Position numbers and translations under genes: made by a program
Notes under the pieces: model-generated
What the model saw: the letters and a program-made list of their open reading frames with translations, nothing else
What the model was told of the DNA's origin: nothing
The model's database searches: none
NCBI GenBank assembly: GCA_040880525.1
Contig: JBBDIG010000004.1
Span: forward strand, 1 to 50,598
Reading direction: 5' to 3'
Length of the DNA: 50,598 nt
Origin: Bacteroidia bacterium
GTDB lineage: Bacteria > Bacteroidota > Bacteroidia > CAILMK01 > JBBDIG01
In this document: positions 32,614-41,982 of the stretch, in pieces
How positions within the stretch are numbered: position 1 is the stretch's first letter
Layout: the number at the start of each line of letters is the position of its first letter

Positions 32614-35415
32614 ATGAAAAATGCAGTACGTTCTGTTCGGGTGATGAGGATAGGAAACATCTTCACACCCAATTGGTCGGCTGGTTCGCATAAAAAGCGA
32701 TCGGCCTTTTTACCATTTCTCCTCATGCTTTTGGGCATGGGAATGTTTTCTGTTCAGGCTAATGCCGCGCACAAATTCTGGTCATCTGATATACAAAATG
32801 GTGATCGTTTCGGCTTTGCCGTAGCCCAGGATGGTTCTGATGCTATCGTGGGGGCACATGGCGAGGATGCTGATGGTAGCAACGCTGGTGCTGCTTACGT
32901 CTTCTCCTTTGACGGAACCAGCTATGTACAAGAAGACAAACTAACAGCAGGAGCCGATGGCGCTCCTAATGACAAGTTTGGTTGGGCGGTAGACATTAGT
33001 GGCGATTATGCTATTGTTGGTGCCCCTTATGAAAACGACAAAGGTTTCGGAACCGGGGTCGCTTACATTTTCGAGCGTGTTGGTGGCGTCTGGAGCAAAG
33101 TGGCAACACTTCGCCCTGGAGACTTAAAGAAAGGCCACTTCTTTGGCTATAGTGTAGCCATTTCAGGTGACTATGCAATTGTCGGAGCATTAGGGGATGA
33201 TGACATGGGTGATCAGTCAGGTACAGCCTATGTTTATGAATTAAGCGGAGGCTCCTGGACTTTTTTAGAAAAAATCTATGCAGACGATGCCGGACCAAAT
33301 GACTACTTCGGATTTTCAGTTGACATTGACGGTGATTACGCTGTAGTAGGCGCACACCGGAATGATGATGATGGCTTGAATTCGGGTTCTGCGTATGTCT
33401 ATCACCTTATGAGTGGTTCTTTTACTCAACAGGCTGAGCTGACTGCTTCTGATGCAATGCCACTTGATTCCTTTGGATATCAGGTTGCTATTTCAGGAGA
33501 AAGAGTAATAGTAGGTGCTCCTGGTGTTGATGACGTTGCTTCTAATGCAGGCGCAGCTTATGTATTTCACAGAAGCGGATCTAGCTGGGGAGAAGAAGAC
33601 AAATTGACTGCTTCAGATGGTGAAGCAGACGATTATTTCGGCTGGTCAGTAGCCATCTCCGGTCCTTCAGCAATGATAGGTGCCTGGGGAGATGATGATG
33701 CCGGACACCTGCAAGGTGCGGCTTATAGCTTTGCCCGTTCTGGTGCAAGCTGGCTGGAGCAGGATAAATTTGTTGAAGGCGGGGCAGGCATTTCTATGCA
33801 AAATCTCGGATTTGATGTCTCCATTGCAGGTGATTATGCAATGGCTGGTGCTAAGGGTGATGACGAAATGGGTCCCAACTCTGGCGCTGCATTCTTCTAC
33901 AAAGTCAATGAAGGCGTTACTTGTCTCATCGCCAGTAACGGTGATTCTTTTGACCGTTTAGGACATTCCGTTGACATTAACGGAGATTGGGCTATTGCAG
34001 GGGCACATACAGATGAAACTTCTGCTACTATTCCCACAGCAGGTTCTGCTTACATTTATATGAGAAGCGGGTTAACCTGGAGCGAAGATGCGAACATTAC
34101 TCCTTCTGATCCTGCAACCGGAGACCGTTTTGGCTGGTCAGTTGGCATTGATGGCGACTACGCTGTAGTTGGCGCGCCCAACAAGACCGTATCAGGTTTG
34201 ACAATAGCCGGTGCTGTTTATGTTTTCCGGAATGATGGCGGCTCCTGGACACAAATTCAGAAGCTGACTGCACCAACTCCTAAAGGTGGTGACTTCTATG
34301 GTTACAATGTGAAAATTCATGGGGATTATATCATCGTTGGCGCGTTGGGAGATGATGACGAAGGAACGCAAGCCGGTGCAGCATATATTTATGTACTGGA
34401 TGATCCTACCACCTTTGTATTGCAGCAGAAAATAGTTGCTGCTGATGCTGTTGAAAACGATTATTTCGGCCAATCAGTAGATATCTATGGCTCTGACGTT
34501 GTAGTTGGTGCTCCGAAAAAGGATTCTGATGAAGGTGCTGCTTATGTTTTTACCCGCTCTGGTACTACCTGGACGCAGGAAGAAAAGCTCGTTGCATCTG
34601 ACGGTGCTGCTGGCGATTCTCTCGCATGGTCTGTAGCTATTGCTCCTGACTATGTAAATCTTGGTGCACCGGGTGAAGAAGCCGCCTATGTGTATCACAG
34701 AAGTGCTGGTTCATGGGGAACTGAGCAGGAAAAACTTACTGCCTCCGATGCTGCTCCAAACGATCAATTCGGATGGGCTGTAGGAATTACCACCAGCATT
34801 GCTGTGGTTGGCGCATTCCGTGATGATGATTCTCATACAAATACAGGTTCGGCCTATATTTATAGAAGAAGCCTCTCAACATGGTCAGAGGATGTGAAAT
34901 TGGTTGATATGTCGCCAAACGAAAACGAGCAATTCGGACGTGCCGTTTCAATTAGCGAAAGCACTGCTATGATCGGAATTCCTTTCGACATCAATGCAAA
35001 TGGTGCTGAAGCCGGTGGTGTTTGCTTTTACCGCCTGCCTACAGGTTCTCCAATGTTAGTTCCTAACAAGGAGCTTACTGCCCTGGAATCAATTGAAGGA
35101 AATGATGTTCAGCAGGCTCCAACAGAAACGATTCAAATTCAAGAATCAAATGCTGTTCAGCCTTTAGATGCTGTACTCTATCCGAATCCTTCCAATGGTA
35201 TTGTAACTGTTGAATTCACCATGTCTTCTGTAACGCCTGCTAATCTCCAGGTGTTGAATATGGCCGGACAAGTGGTTTATTCTTCCAGCAACATTCAGGT
35301 TGAAGGTTTTGCGACAGAGCGCATTAATCTCTCACACCTGACCAATGGTGTTTACCTCGTTAACATTAACAATGGAGAAGAGCAAATCGTAAGAAAGCTC
35401 ATCCTGAATAAATAA
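32614..35415 (+). CDS. Secreted FG-GAP repeat protein with T9SS sorting domain
   Basis: Large extracellular repeat protein, 933 residues. After a long basic leader and hydrophobic signal (about 30-50, ending VQANA) come 14 FG-GAP repeats of about 50-58 residues (about residues 60-810). Each has the pattern (D)xFGxSVxIxGDYAxVGAxxDDxxxxxxGAAYVY. Acidic loops such as GDDDMGDQSG resemble integrin calcium sites. Repeats 11 and 12 have shortened loops. Fourteen repeats would fit two seven-bladed propellers. The C-terminal type A sorting domain (LYPNPSNGIVTVEF ... NGVYLVNINNGEEQIVRKLIL) predicts T9SS export and surface anchoring. A strong terminator follows. Probable adhesion or matrix role, inferred only; an alternative start exists at the Met 10 codons in. 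Confidence 0.92.
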   Translation: MKNAVRSVRVMRIGNIFTPNWSAGSHKKRSAFLPFLLMLLGMGMFSVQANAAHKFWSSDIQNGDRFGFAVAQDGSDAIVGAHGEDADGSNAGAAYVFSFDGTSYVQEDKLTAGADGAPNDKFGWAVDISGDYAIVGAPYENDKGFGTGVAYIFERVGGVWSKVATLRPGDLKKGHFFGYSVAISGDYAIVGALGDDDMGDQSGTAYVYELSGGSWTFLEKIYADDAGPNDYFGFSVDIDGDYAVVGAHRNDDDGLNSGSAYVYHLMSGSFTQQAELTASDAMPLDSFGYQVAISGERVIVGAPGVDDVASNAGAAYVFHRSGSSWGEEDKLTASDGEADDYFGWSVAISGPSAMIGAWGDDDAGHLQGAAYSFARSGASWLEQDKFVEGGAGISMQNLGFDVSIAGDYAMAGAKGDDEMGPNSGAAFFYKVNEGVTCLIASNGDSFDRLGHSVDINGDWAIAGAHTDETSATIPTAGSAYIYMRSGLTWSEDANITPSDPATGDRFGWSVGIDGDYAVVGAPNKTVSGLTIAGAVYVFRNDGGSWTQIQKLTAPTPKGGDFYGYNVKIHGDYIIVGALGDDDEGTQAGAAYIYVLDDPTTFVLQQKIVAADAVENDYFGQSVDIYGSDVVVGAPKKDSDEGAAYVFTRSGTTWTQEEKLVASDGAAGDSLAWSVAIAPDYVNLGAPGEEAAYVYHRSAGSWGTEQEKLTASDAAPNDQFGWAVGITTSIAVVGAFRDDDSHTNTGSAYIYRRSLSTWSEDVKLVDMSPNENEQFGRAVSISESTAMIGIPFDINANGAEAGGVCFYRLPTGSPMLVPNKELTALESIEGNDVQQAPTETIQIQESNAVQPLDAVLYPNPSNGIVTVEFTMSSVTPANLQVLNMAGQVVYSSSNIQVEGFATERINLSHLTNGVYLVNINNGEEQIVRKLILNK

Positions 35416-35443
35416 CAGGATTTCCTATTAACGGGATATTTTA

Positions 35444-35488
35444 AAAAGAGCGGCTGCTTCAAATTGAGGCAGCCGCTCTTTTATTTTA
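35444..35488 (+). terminator. Rho-independent terminator after the FG-GAP gene
   Basis: AAAAGAGCGGCTGC (35444-35457) pairs perfectly with GCAGCCGCTCTTTT (35469-35482); inner pairs extend the 14-bp stem toward an AAATT loop. Followed by ATTTT. 28 bases after the stop codon. Confidence 0.9.
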
Positions 35489-35662
35489 AGTGCGGGCGAA
35501 CACCAGTTTTCTTTTATGGTTCGGTTATGATCGGTGCTGCAGGATATGCATCTTCAGGAGTACTTCTGCCACAGATTTCCACACCCAGCAACTTTCCCAT
35601 CAATATCCTGATCCGGACAAACCTGGCGACAGTACCGAAGGCCATAGAACCGGCTTCCTACC

Positions 35663-35692
35663 TTTGTCAAATTCTAACCAATTCTATATTTA
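35663..35692 (+). promoter_or_regulatory. Putative promoter of rmuC
   Basis: TTTG (35663-35666), an 18-base spacer and TATATTTA (35685-35692, last base off consensus). The -7 box ends 6 bases before the rmuC ATG, implying a leaderless or nearly leaderless mRNA. A 115-codon frame at 35464-35811 overlapping this region is not a gene. Confidence 0.5.
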
Positions 35693-35698
35693 CTATTA

Positions 35699-37003
35699 AT
35701 GGAAATATTTTTCATAGCAGCAGGTGGTGCGGTAGCGGGCGCAGGTGTTATGTACATCCTCCTTATGAAAAACATTTTATTATTGCGGCAAGAGAACAGC
35801 GTTTTAGCTGAACGAGTAAGCAATAGTAGTGAAAAGGCCAGGGAGTTATCAGATCGGTTGGATCAGATAGTGCATCAAAATAGTGACCTGAATTCGCAAA
35901 ATATGCGGCTTTTGACTGAGCAAGACCATTTGAACGAGCAGCTTGCTTCGAAAACCCGGGAGATGATTCAAATTCAGGAGAAGCTGCAAAAGGATTTTGA
36001 GAACCTTAGCGGAAAAATCCTGGAACGCAACAGCGAAAAATTCAGTAACCAAAACCGGCAGTTGCTGACTGATCTGTTGAATCCATTGAAGGAGAAAATG
36101 GAAAAATACGAAGCGCGCATCCTGCGGAACCAGCAACAAAACCATGAACTTGGCGCGGCTATGCGTGAGCAATTGCTAAGCTTCAAAGATATTGGATTAC
36201 AAATGAGCCAGGAAGCTACCAACCTGGCCAGGGCGCTGAAGGGAAATAATAAGCAACAAGGCAACTGGGGCGAGATCATACTTGAGCGGGTTTTGGAGGC
36301 TTCAGGTCTGCAAAGGGAGCGGGAGTATATTTTGCAAGCCAGCCGTATGGATCTGAAAGATGATTCCGGCAAACGGCAACAGCCAGATGTGATCATTATG
36401 CTTCCTGAGAATAAGCACCTGGTGATAGACGCTAAAGTGCCATTGGTGGCTTATGAAGCTTTTTGCAATGAGGAAGATGAAACGGAAAGGCTAATTTGTC
36501 TGCAACAACATCTGGAATCGGTGCGCAGCCACATTCGCAATCTCTCCGGGAAACGCTACCACCTTAGCGAAAAACTCATCACTCCTGAGTTTGTGCTGCT
36601 GTTCATTCCCGTTGAACCATCCTTTATGTTGGCCTTGCAGCATGACCCTAATTTGTTTAACCTGGGCTGGGAGAAACGTATTGTCCTGGTAAGCCCTACC
36701 ACTTTACTGGCAACACTCAGAACGGTAGCGTCCATCTGGAAATATGAGAAGCAAAATACCAATGCGGTAGAGATCGCACGAATAGGCGGGCTGCTTTATG
36801 ATCAGTTTGTAGGATTTACAGAAGAAATGGAAAAAGTAGGACGAAGTATAGACAGCAGCCAAAAAGCCTTCGATGGTGCCATGCATAAGCTGCGCGACAG
36901 CAGGCAAAGTCTCGTAAGCCGCGCAAACCGCTTGCATAAACTGGGTGTAAAAGCGGCCAAAGATCTAAAGCCCGGCAATGCCGACCCTGAGAATGAAATT
37001 TAA
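35699..37003 (+). CDS. rmuC: DNA recombination protein RmuC
   Basis: RmuC-family protein, linked in E. coli to limiting inversions at short inverted repeats; it contains a PD-(D/E)XK-like nuclease fold. An N-terminal membrane-associated helix (residues 3-22) is followed by a long coiled coil (about 25-160, heptad-rich, many Gln/Glu/Leu). The catalytic RmuC domain (about 175-380) has KQQGNWGEIILERVLEASGL, then QPDVIIMLPENKHLVIDAKVPLVAY with the D...DAK nuclease-like motif, and LFIPVEPSFMLAL. A charged tail ends the protein. Length 434 is normal. It is convergent with lysS (31 bases between their ends). Confidence 0.93.
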   Translation: MEIFFIAAGGAVAGAGVMYILLMKNILLLRQENSVLAERVSNSSEKARELSDRLDQIVHQNSDLNSQNMRLLTEQDHLNEQLASKTREMIQIQEKLQKDFENLSGKILERNSEKFSNQNRQLLTDLLNPLKEKMEKYEARILRNQQQNHELGAAMREQLLSFKDIGLQMSQEATNLARALKGNNKQQGNWGEIILERVLEASGLQREREYILQASRMDLKDDSGKRQQPDVIIMLPENKHLVIDAKVPLVAYEAFCNEEDETERLICLQQHLESVRSHIRNLSGKRYHLSEKLITPEFVLLFIPVEPSFMLALQHDPNLFNLGWEKRIVLVSPTTLLATLRTVASIWKYEKQNTNAVEIARIGGLLYDQFVGFTEEMEKVGRSIDSSQKAFDGAMHKLRDSRQSLVSRANRLHKLGVKAAKDLKPGNADPENEI

Positions 37004-37034
37004 TACGCAAAAGCACAATTGCAAAGCTTAGTGC

Positions 37035-38588
37035 TCACGGCTGCTTTTCCTCCGTCAATATTTCATCAGACTTGGCGCTGCCTTGCTCAGGTCTCATTTG
37101 TGGGAACAACAGCACTTCTTGTATACTCTGGGAATTGGTCATGATCATGGCGAGCCGGTCAATGCCAATACCCAGGCCGGCCGTAGGCGGCATTCCATAT
37201 TCAAGCGCGCGCAGGAAATCTTCGTCCGGCACCATAGCCTCCTGGTCTCCCCGCTTTGCCAATTCCAATTGTTCCATAAAGCGTTGGCGCTGTTCAAGAG
37301 GATCGTTCAATTCAGTGAACGCGTTACAGATTTCCTTGCCAATGCAAATCGCCTCGAACCGCTCTACCAACCCCTCGTGCTCGCGGTGCTTTTTTGCGAG
37401 GGGAGACATCTCTACCGGATAATCCATGATGAAGGTGGGCTGGATCAGGTGAGGCTCGCACTTTTCCCCGAAAATTTCATCAATGATCTTTCCTTTACCC
37501 ATTGTCGAATCCACACCAACACCAAGCTTTTTGGCCGTTAGCCCCAGCTCTTTTTCATCCATCTCCGAAATGTCAATACCGGTAAATTCCGCTATTGCAC
37601 CATACATCGTATAACGTTTCCACGGACGTTTAAAATTAACTTCATGCTCTCCATATTGCAATACGGTTGTTCCATGAAGCGCCAAAGCCGCGTTCTCGAT
37701 CATTTCCTCAACAAGGTTCATCATCCAGACATAGTCCTTATACGCTACATATAATTCTACCTGTGTGAACTCCGGATTATGAAACCGGCTCATTCCTTCG
37801 TTCCTGAAATCCTTGGCAAATTCAAAGACACCGTCAAAGCCGCCAACGATCAGTCGCTTCAGGTACAATTCATTGGCAATGCGCAGAAAGAGGGTTGTTT
37901 GCAGCGTGTTATGAAATGTCTTGAACGGCCGCGCAGCCGCCCCGCCATAGATCGGTTGGAGAATGGGCGTTTCCACTTCCATGTATCCGCGTTCGTCAAG
38001 AAAGGAACGAATGGCATTCACAAGCTGCGTTCGCTGCCGGAAAACCTGGCGCGATCGCGGATTTACGATCAGGTCCACATAGCGCTGGCGATAACGGGCT
38101 TCAGGATCAGCAAAAGCATCGTATTGTTGCCCTTCCTTTTCTTTCACCACGGGTAAAGGCCGAAGTGCTTTGGACAACACCTTCAGTTCCTTAATATGCA
38201 GGGTTGTCTCCCCCATTCGGGTAACAAATACAAAACCCCTCACACCTATTATGTCTCCAATATCCAACAGCTTCTTGAACAGGGCGTTGTACAATGTTTT
38301 ATCCTCCCCGGGAGCTATGTCATCACGGCTGATGTAAAGCTGGATCTTGCCCGATTTATCCTGTAATTCCGCAAAACTGACTTTGCCCATGATGCGCTTG
38401 CTCATCAGGCGTCCTGCAAGTTGCACATCCTGATATTGCTCCGCCCCTTCCGTAAAGTTTTTCTTAATATCTGCGGCAAAGGCCGTTACTTCAAAGCCCT
38501 CAGCCGGATACGGTTCTATATGAAGCTGGCGGATCTGCTCCAGGCTCTCCCGCCTTTGCTGTTGCTGTTCGCTCAATTTTTCCTGCAT
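37035..38588 (-). CDS. lysS: Lysine--tRNA ligase (class II)
   Basis: Charges tRNA-Lys with lysine in the cytoplasm. An N-terminal OB-fold anticodon-binding domain (about residues 55-155: [32 protein letters not shown]) precedes the class II catalytic core. Motif 1 is at about [22 protein letters not shown], motif 2 at [20 protein letters not shown] and motif 3 at [11 protein letters not shown]. These are strongly LysRS-specific, and length 517 is within the family range. A clean -7 box lies 38 bases upstream, inside a short hairpin. A single-gene unit, convergent with rmuC. Confidence 0.97.
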   Translation of the reverse strand: MQEKLSEQQQQRRESLEQIRQLHIEPYPAEGFEVTAFAADIKKNFTEGAEQYQDVQLAGRLMSKRIMGKVSFAELQDKSGKIQLYISRDDIAPGEDKTLYNALFKKLLDIGDIIGVRGFVFVTRMGETTLHIKELKVLSKALRPLPVVKEKEGQQYDAFADPEARYRQRYVDLIVNPRSRQVFRQRTQLVNAIRSFLDERGYMEVETPILQPIYGGAAARPFKTFHNTLQTTLFLRIANELYLKRLIVGGFDGVFEFAKDFRNEGMSRFHNPEFTQVELYVAYKDYVWMMNLVEEMIENAALALHGTTVLQYGEHEVNFKRPWKRYTMYGAIAEFTGIDISEMDEKELGLTAKKLGVGVDSTMGKGKIIDEIFGEKCEPHLIQPTFIMDYPVEMSPLAKKHREHEGLVERFEAICIGKEICNAFTELNDPLEQRQRFMEQLELAKRGDQEAMVPDEDFLRALEYGMPPTAGLGIGIDRLAMIMTNSQSIQEVLLFPQMRPEQGSAKSDEILTEEKQP

Positions 38589-38625
38589 TCCAGGTTAGTT
38601 TCCGTTGATTATTAAATAATTCCTG

Positions 38626-38633
38626 CAAAGATA
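38626..38633 (-). promoter_or_regulatory. Putative -7 box of lysS within a hairpin
   Basis: Minus strand TATCTTTG, a perfect TAnnTTTG, framed by CCTGC/GCAGG arms so that the box is in the loop. Its end is 37 bases before the lysS ATG at 38588. Confidence 0.45.
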
Positions 38634-38833
38634 GCAGGTAACAGGAATGGAACCTTAACCACTTTTGCCATAAATTTTTACTTTAAAATTATTTCTGATC
38701 CTTAAATAAATCCATGTACTTTTCCCTTTTTGGGTGTGCTCTATCCGGTTTAAAAAAAGGACCTGCTTAGTTATTTTATTTGTATTAAATAAAAATCCGG
38801 AATCTGCCAAATTTTAAACAAATAGATTAATTT

Positions 38834-38841
38834 TACTTTTG
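38834..38841 (+). promoter_or_regulatory. Putative -7 box of the arg operon
   Basis: TACTTTTG matches TAnnTTTG exactly, 83 bases upstream of the argB ATG at 38925. The gap 38634-38924 is very AT-rich. A tiny 10-codon frame (38888-38920, Phe-rich, no Arg codons) lies in the leader and is probably incidental. Confidence 0.35.
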
Positions 38842-38924
38842 AAGCAAATATTAAAGGCTGCTACTTTAATTTCAAATTAAAACAAAAATGCCGTTTAATT
38901 TATTTCAATTTGAAAAATAGCCTG

Positions 38925-39752
38925 ATGAATTCAAAAAATGTCCTGGTAGTAAAGTATGGCGGCAATGCCATGAGCAATGAAGATCTTAAGAAAGAGGTGC
39001 TGCAAAACCTCTGTATGCTTAATGACAAAGGCTATCATATTGTGATTGTACATGGCGGAGGGCCGTTTATTAAGCAAGCACTGGAGGAAGCTAAAATAGA
39101 ATCAGAGTTTATTGACGGCCACAGGAAAACCACACCTGAAGCGCTGAAGCACGTGGAGATGGCACTCAAAGGGCAGGTAAATAGTTCGTTGGTGGGCATC
39201 ATAAATCAACTTGGGTATAAGGCAGTGGGCCTTTCAGGAAAGGACGGAGGCCTGGTAACTGCCGCTAAAAGGCTCCACGAGAAAGTTGTGGAAGGGATTA
39301 CAGAAATCTACGATCTTGGGCAAGTGGGCGATGTGGCGCACGTGGATACCCGTCTATTGCACCTCCTGCTCGAAAACGGATATTTGCCCGTCATTACCTG
39401 CCTGGCTGCCGATTCTGCGGGCAATACCTATAATATCAATGCTGATATGTTTGCAGGGCATTTGGCAGGTGCGCTTCATGCCGGGCAATATCTTGTGCTC
39501 ACGGATGTGGACGGGCTGATGAACGACATGAATGACAGCAGCACGTTGATACCAAAGCTCCATCCCGCTGATATTGAAAGGCTGATTGCGAACAAAACGA
39601 TCCGGGGAGGAATGCTTCCGAAGGTGGAATCATGCATGATAGCGCTGGAGAATGGTGCACACGCAGCAAGAATTATCAATGGCACAAAGCCCCGGCAAAT
39701 CATTCAAGCTGTAGAAAATATTCAAACAGGAACATTGATTACGAAACAATAA
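38925..39752 (+). CDS. argB: Acetylglutamate kinase (ArgB)
   Basis: Phosphorylates N-acetylglutamate, step 2 of arginine synthesis. Amino-acid-kinase fold: N-terminal VVKYGGNAM, VIVHGGGPFIKQAL (phosphate loop), the NAG-binding FIDGHRKTTPEAL and GLSGKDGGLVTA, and the C-terminal nucleotide region LVLTDVDGLM and IRGGMLPKVESC. Length 275 is standard. The frame opens with a TTG at 38910 (MKNSL), but ATG at 38925 (MNSKNVLVVKYGG) suits the family. First gene of argB-argD-argC-argJ; argD starts one base after its stop. Confidence 0.95.
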   Translation: MNSKNVLVVKYGGNAMSNEDLKKEVLQNLCMLNDKGYHIVIVHGGGPFIKQALEEAKIESEFIDGHRKTTPEALKHVEMALKGQVNSSLVGIINQLGYKAVGLSGKDGGLVTAAKRLHEKVVEGITEIYDLGQVGDVAHVDTRLLHLLLENGYLPVITCLAADSAGNTYNINADMFAGHLAGALHAGQYLVLTDVDGLMNDMNDSSTLIPKLHPADIERLIANKTIRGGMLPKVESCMIALENGAHAARIINGTKPRQIIQAVENIQTGTLITKQ

Positions 39753-39753
39753 G

Positions 39754-40947
39754 ATGAAAAACACCAATCAAAAATTCCATGAGATTGACCAGGAATATTA
39801 TCTCCGGACTTTTAAACGATACCCGATTACCCTGGCTTCAGGAAAGGGCGCTAAGGTATGGGATGTGGAAGGAAAGGAATACATTGATGCGGTAGCCGGC
39901 ATTGCGGTAAACAGCGTGGGGCATTGCCATCCGGCAGTGGTTGAGGCTATTCAAAAACAGGCAGAAAAGCTGATCCATATTTCAAACTTTTACCTGAGCG
40001 AACCACAGGCACACCTTTCCCAAAAGCTTGCAGAAATATCGGGACTCGACCGCGTTTTCCTGACCAACAGCGGTGCAGAGGCCGTGGAGGGTGCATTGAA
40101 GATTGCACGGAAACACGCCCACAGCATAGGCCGGGGCGGAAACATAATTTCAATGCATGGATGCTTTCATGGGCGTACACTGGCCACGATCGCCACAGGG
40201 AAAAAAGAAATGCAAAACGGATTTGAGCCAATTCCTCAAGGATTTATCCAGGTGCCGTTTAATGATATAGACGCAGTAGCAGCCGCCCTGAACGAGGAAG
40301 TAGCGGCAGTAATTGTGGAACCTTTGCAGGGCGAAGGCGGAATAATAGAGGCCCAACCTGAATATCTACAACAATTGCGTCAACTCTGTGATGAAAACAA
40401 CACCGTCCTGATCTTCGATGAAATCCAATCCGGAATAGGCCGTACAGGAAAATGGTTTGCCAAGGACCATTATGGCGTGCAGCCGGATATTATGACACTG
40501 GCTAAAGGGCTTGGCGGGGGCGTTCCCATCGGGGCTGTTCTTTCCACTGAAGCGGTGAGCGCTGCTATAAATTTTGGAGATCATGGGACTACCTTTGGCG
40601 GCAACCCGCTGGTATGTGCAGCATCCCTGGCCGTGCTAAAGGTGATAGAAGACGAAAACCTGCTGAAAGCCGCAGATGAAAAAGGCAAATGGCTGCGTCA
40701 GCAAATTAATTCTTTGAATGAACCTTCTATTAAAAAAATAAAAGGTCTGGGTCTGATGCTGGGAATTGAATTTGAATTTGAAACAAAACCTTTGGTAGCA
40801 GAAATGCTGAGCAGAGGTGTACTGGCCAATTCCACAGCAGGCAACGTTTTGCGGCTTGTTCCCCCGCTCAACATCGGATACCCGGAACTGGAATTATTGG
40901 TGAGTGTTTTAATATTATCATTAAATAAATTAAAAGAAAATGCATAA
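39754..40947 (+). CDS. argD: Acetylornithine aminotransferase (ArgD)
   Basis: PLP-dependent class III aminotransferase converting N-acetylglutamate semialdehyde to N-acetylornithine. Seen: GIAVNSVGHCHPAVVEAIQKQ, FLTNSGAEAVEGALKIARKH, GCFHGRTLAT, AVIVEPLQGEGGI, the PLP Asp region LIFDEIQSGIGRTGKWF, and Schiff-base Lys251 in LAKGLGGGVPIGAV, followed by TTFGGNPLVCAA. Length 397 is normal. It follows argB by one base and overlaps argC by 8 bases, so translation is coupled. ArgD enzymes often also act as succinyldiaminopimelate aminotransferase; with dapD present in this genome that dual role is possible. Confidence 0.95.
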   Translation: MKNTNQKFHEIDQEYYLRTFKRYPITLASGKGAKVWDVEGKEYIDAVAGIAVNSVGHCHPAVVEAIQKQAEKLIHISNFYLSEPQAHLSQKLAEISGLDRVFLTNSGAEAVEGALKIARKHAHSIGRGGNIISMHGCFHGRTLATIATGKKEMQNGFEPIPQGFIQVPFNDIDAVAAALNEEVAAVIVEPLQGEGGIIEAQPEYLQQLRQLCDENNTVLIFDEIQSGIGRTGKWFAKDHYGVQPDIMTLAKGLGGGVPIGAVLSTEAVSAAINFGDHGTTFGGNPLVCAASLAVLKVIEDENLLKAADEKGKWLRQQINSLNEPSIKKIKGLGLMLGIEFEFETKPLVAEMLSRGVLANSTAGNVLRLVPPLNIGYPELELLVSVLILSLNKLKENA

Positions 40948-41977
40948 AAAAAGAGTTGCGATAATTGGCGCCACAGGATATACAGGATCGGAGCTGGTTG
41001 GGATTTTAAAAAACCATGATAAAGTAGAAATTGCCCTCATCACCTCTGAAAGCCGGGCAGGGGAAAAATTCTCGGATGTTCACCGGTCATTTCAGGGCAT
41101 AGTGGACGACCGCCTCGGCAAGGCTGAGCAGATAGATCAGGCGGAAGCTGACCTGGTTTTCCTGGCGCTGCCTCATGGTATTTCAATGGAATATGTGAGG
41201 CGGTTTGCGCAGAAAAAATTCCGCATTGTTGATCTGTCTGGCGACTTTCGACTAAGTTCGCCAGCGATGTATACGGAATGGTATCAGAAGGATCACACAT
41301 ACAAGGAAGGTTTTGAGCAGGCTGCTTACGGACTTCCGGAGCTTTTTCGCGATGAAGTGAAGAATGCCCGGCTCGTGGCCAATCCCGGATGTTATCCTAC
41401 TTCTGCAATCCTTGCACTTGCCCCGCTTTGCAAGAGTAATATGCTGAAAACCTCTACAATAATTGTGGATGCGAAATCGGGAATTACCGGAGCGGGAATT
41501 AAAGCTAAACCCGTAACGCATTATTCAAATGTAAGTGACAATTTCCAGGCGTATGGAATTAAAACCCATCGGCATACCATTGAAATACAAAATACACTTG
41601 AAGAATTAACTGGAGATATGCCGCCCATTCAATTTACGCCTCATCTGTTGCCGGTTGATCGCGGCATACTTTCCACCATTTATGCGCAACCTGCAGAAAA
41701 AACCAGTAGGGAAAAGCTGAATGCGCTGTATAAGGACTTTTACCAAAACGAACCTTTTGTGAGAATTACTGAAAATCCTCCTGCCATTAAAGAAGTAAGA
41801 GGCAGTAATTATTGTAATATTTACGTGGATTATGATGAGCGGACGAATAACATTATCCTGATCAGCGTAATTGATAATTTAGTAAAAGGTGCAGCGGGCC
41901 AGGCCGTTCAAAATATGAATATTATGCTCGGTTTCAGCGAGCACGAAGGACTGCATCAAATTCCAATGAATCCATAA
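40940..41977 (+). CDS. argC: N-acetyl-gamma-glutamyl-phosphate reductase (ArgC)
   Basis: NADPH-dependent reduction of N-acetylglutamyl phosphate to the semialdehyde. The Rossmann start is VAIIGATGYTGSELVGIL, then VFLALPHGISMEYV and VDLSGDFRL. The catalytic Cys151 sits in VANPGCYPTSAILAL, KSGITGAGIKA follows, and the dimer/active-site block THRHTIEIQN and FTPHLLPVDRGILSTIY completes the family pattern. Length 345 is normal for the long class. Overlaps argD by 8 bases and precedes argJ by 5 bases. Confidence 0.95.
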   Translation: MHKKRVAIIGATGYTGSELVGILKNHDKVEIALITSESRAGEKFSDVHRSFQGIVDDRLGKAEQIDQAEADLVFLALPHGISMEYVRRFAQKKFRIVDLSGDFRLSSPAMYTEWYQKDHTYKEGFEQAAYGLPELFRDEVKNARLVANPGCYPTSAILALAPLCKSNMLKTSTIIVDAKSGITGAGIKAKPVTHYSNVSDNFQAYGIKTHRHTIEIQNTLEELTGDMPPIQFTPHLLPVDRGILSTIYAQPAEKTSREKLNALYKDFYQNEPFVRITENPPAIKEVRGSNYCNIYVDYDERTNNIILISVIDNLVKGAAGQAVQNMNIMLGFSEHEGLHQIPMNP

Positions 41978-41982
41978 TTAAA

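Noticed and set aside
35464-35811. 115-codon frame before rmuC
   Set aside because: Runs through the terminator and promoter into rmuC in another frame; no recognisable domain.
38888-38920. 10-codon frame in the arg leader
   Set aside because: Considered as an attenuator peptide, but it has no Arg codons and no paired terminator is visible.
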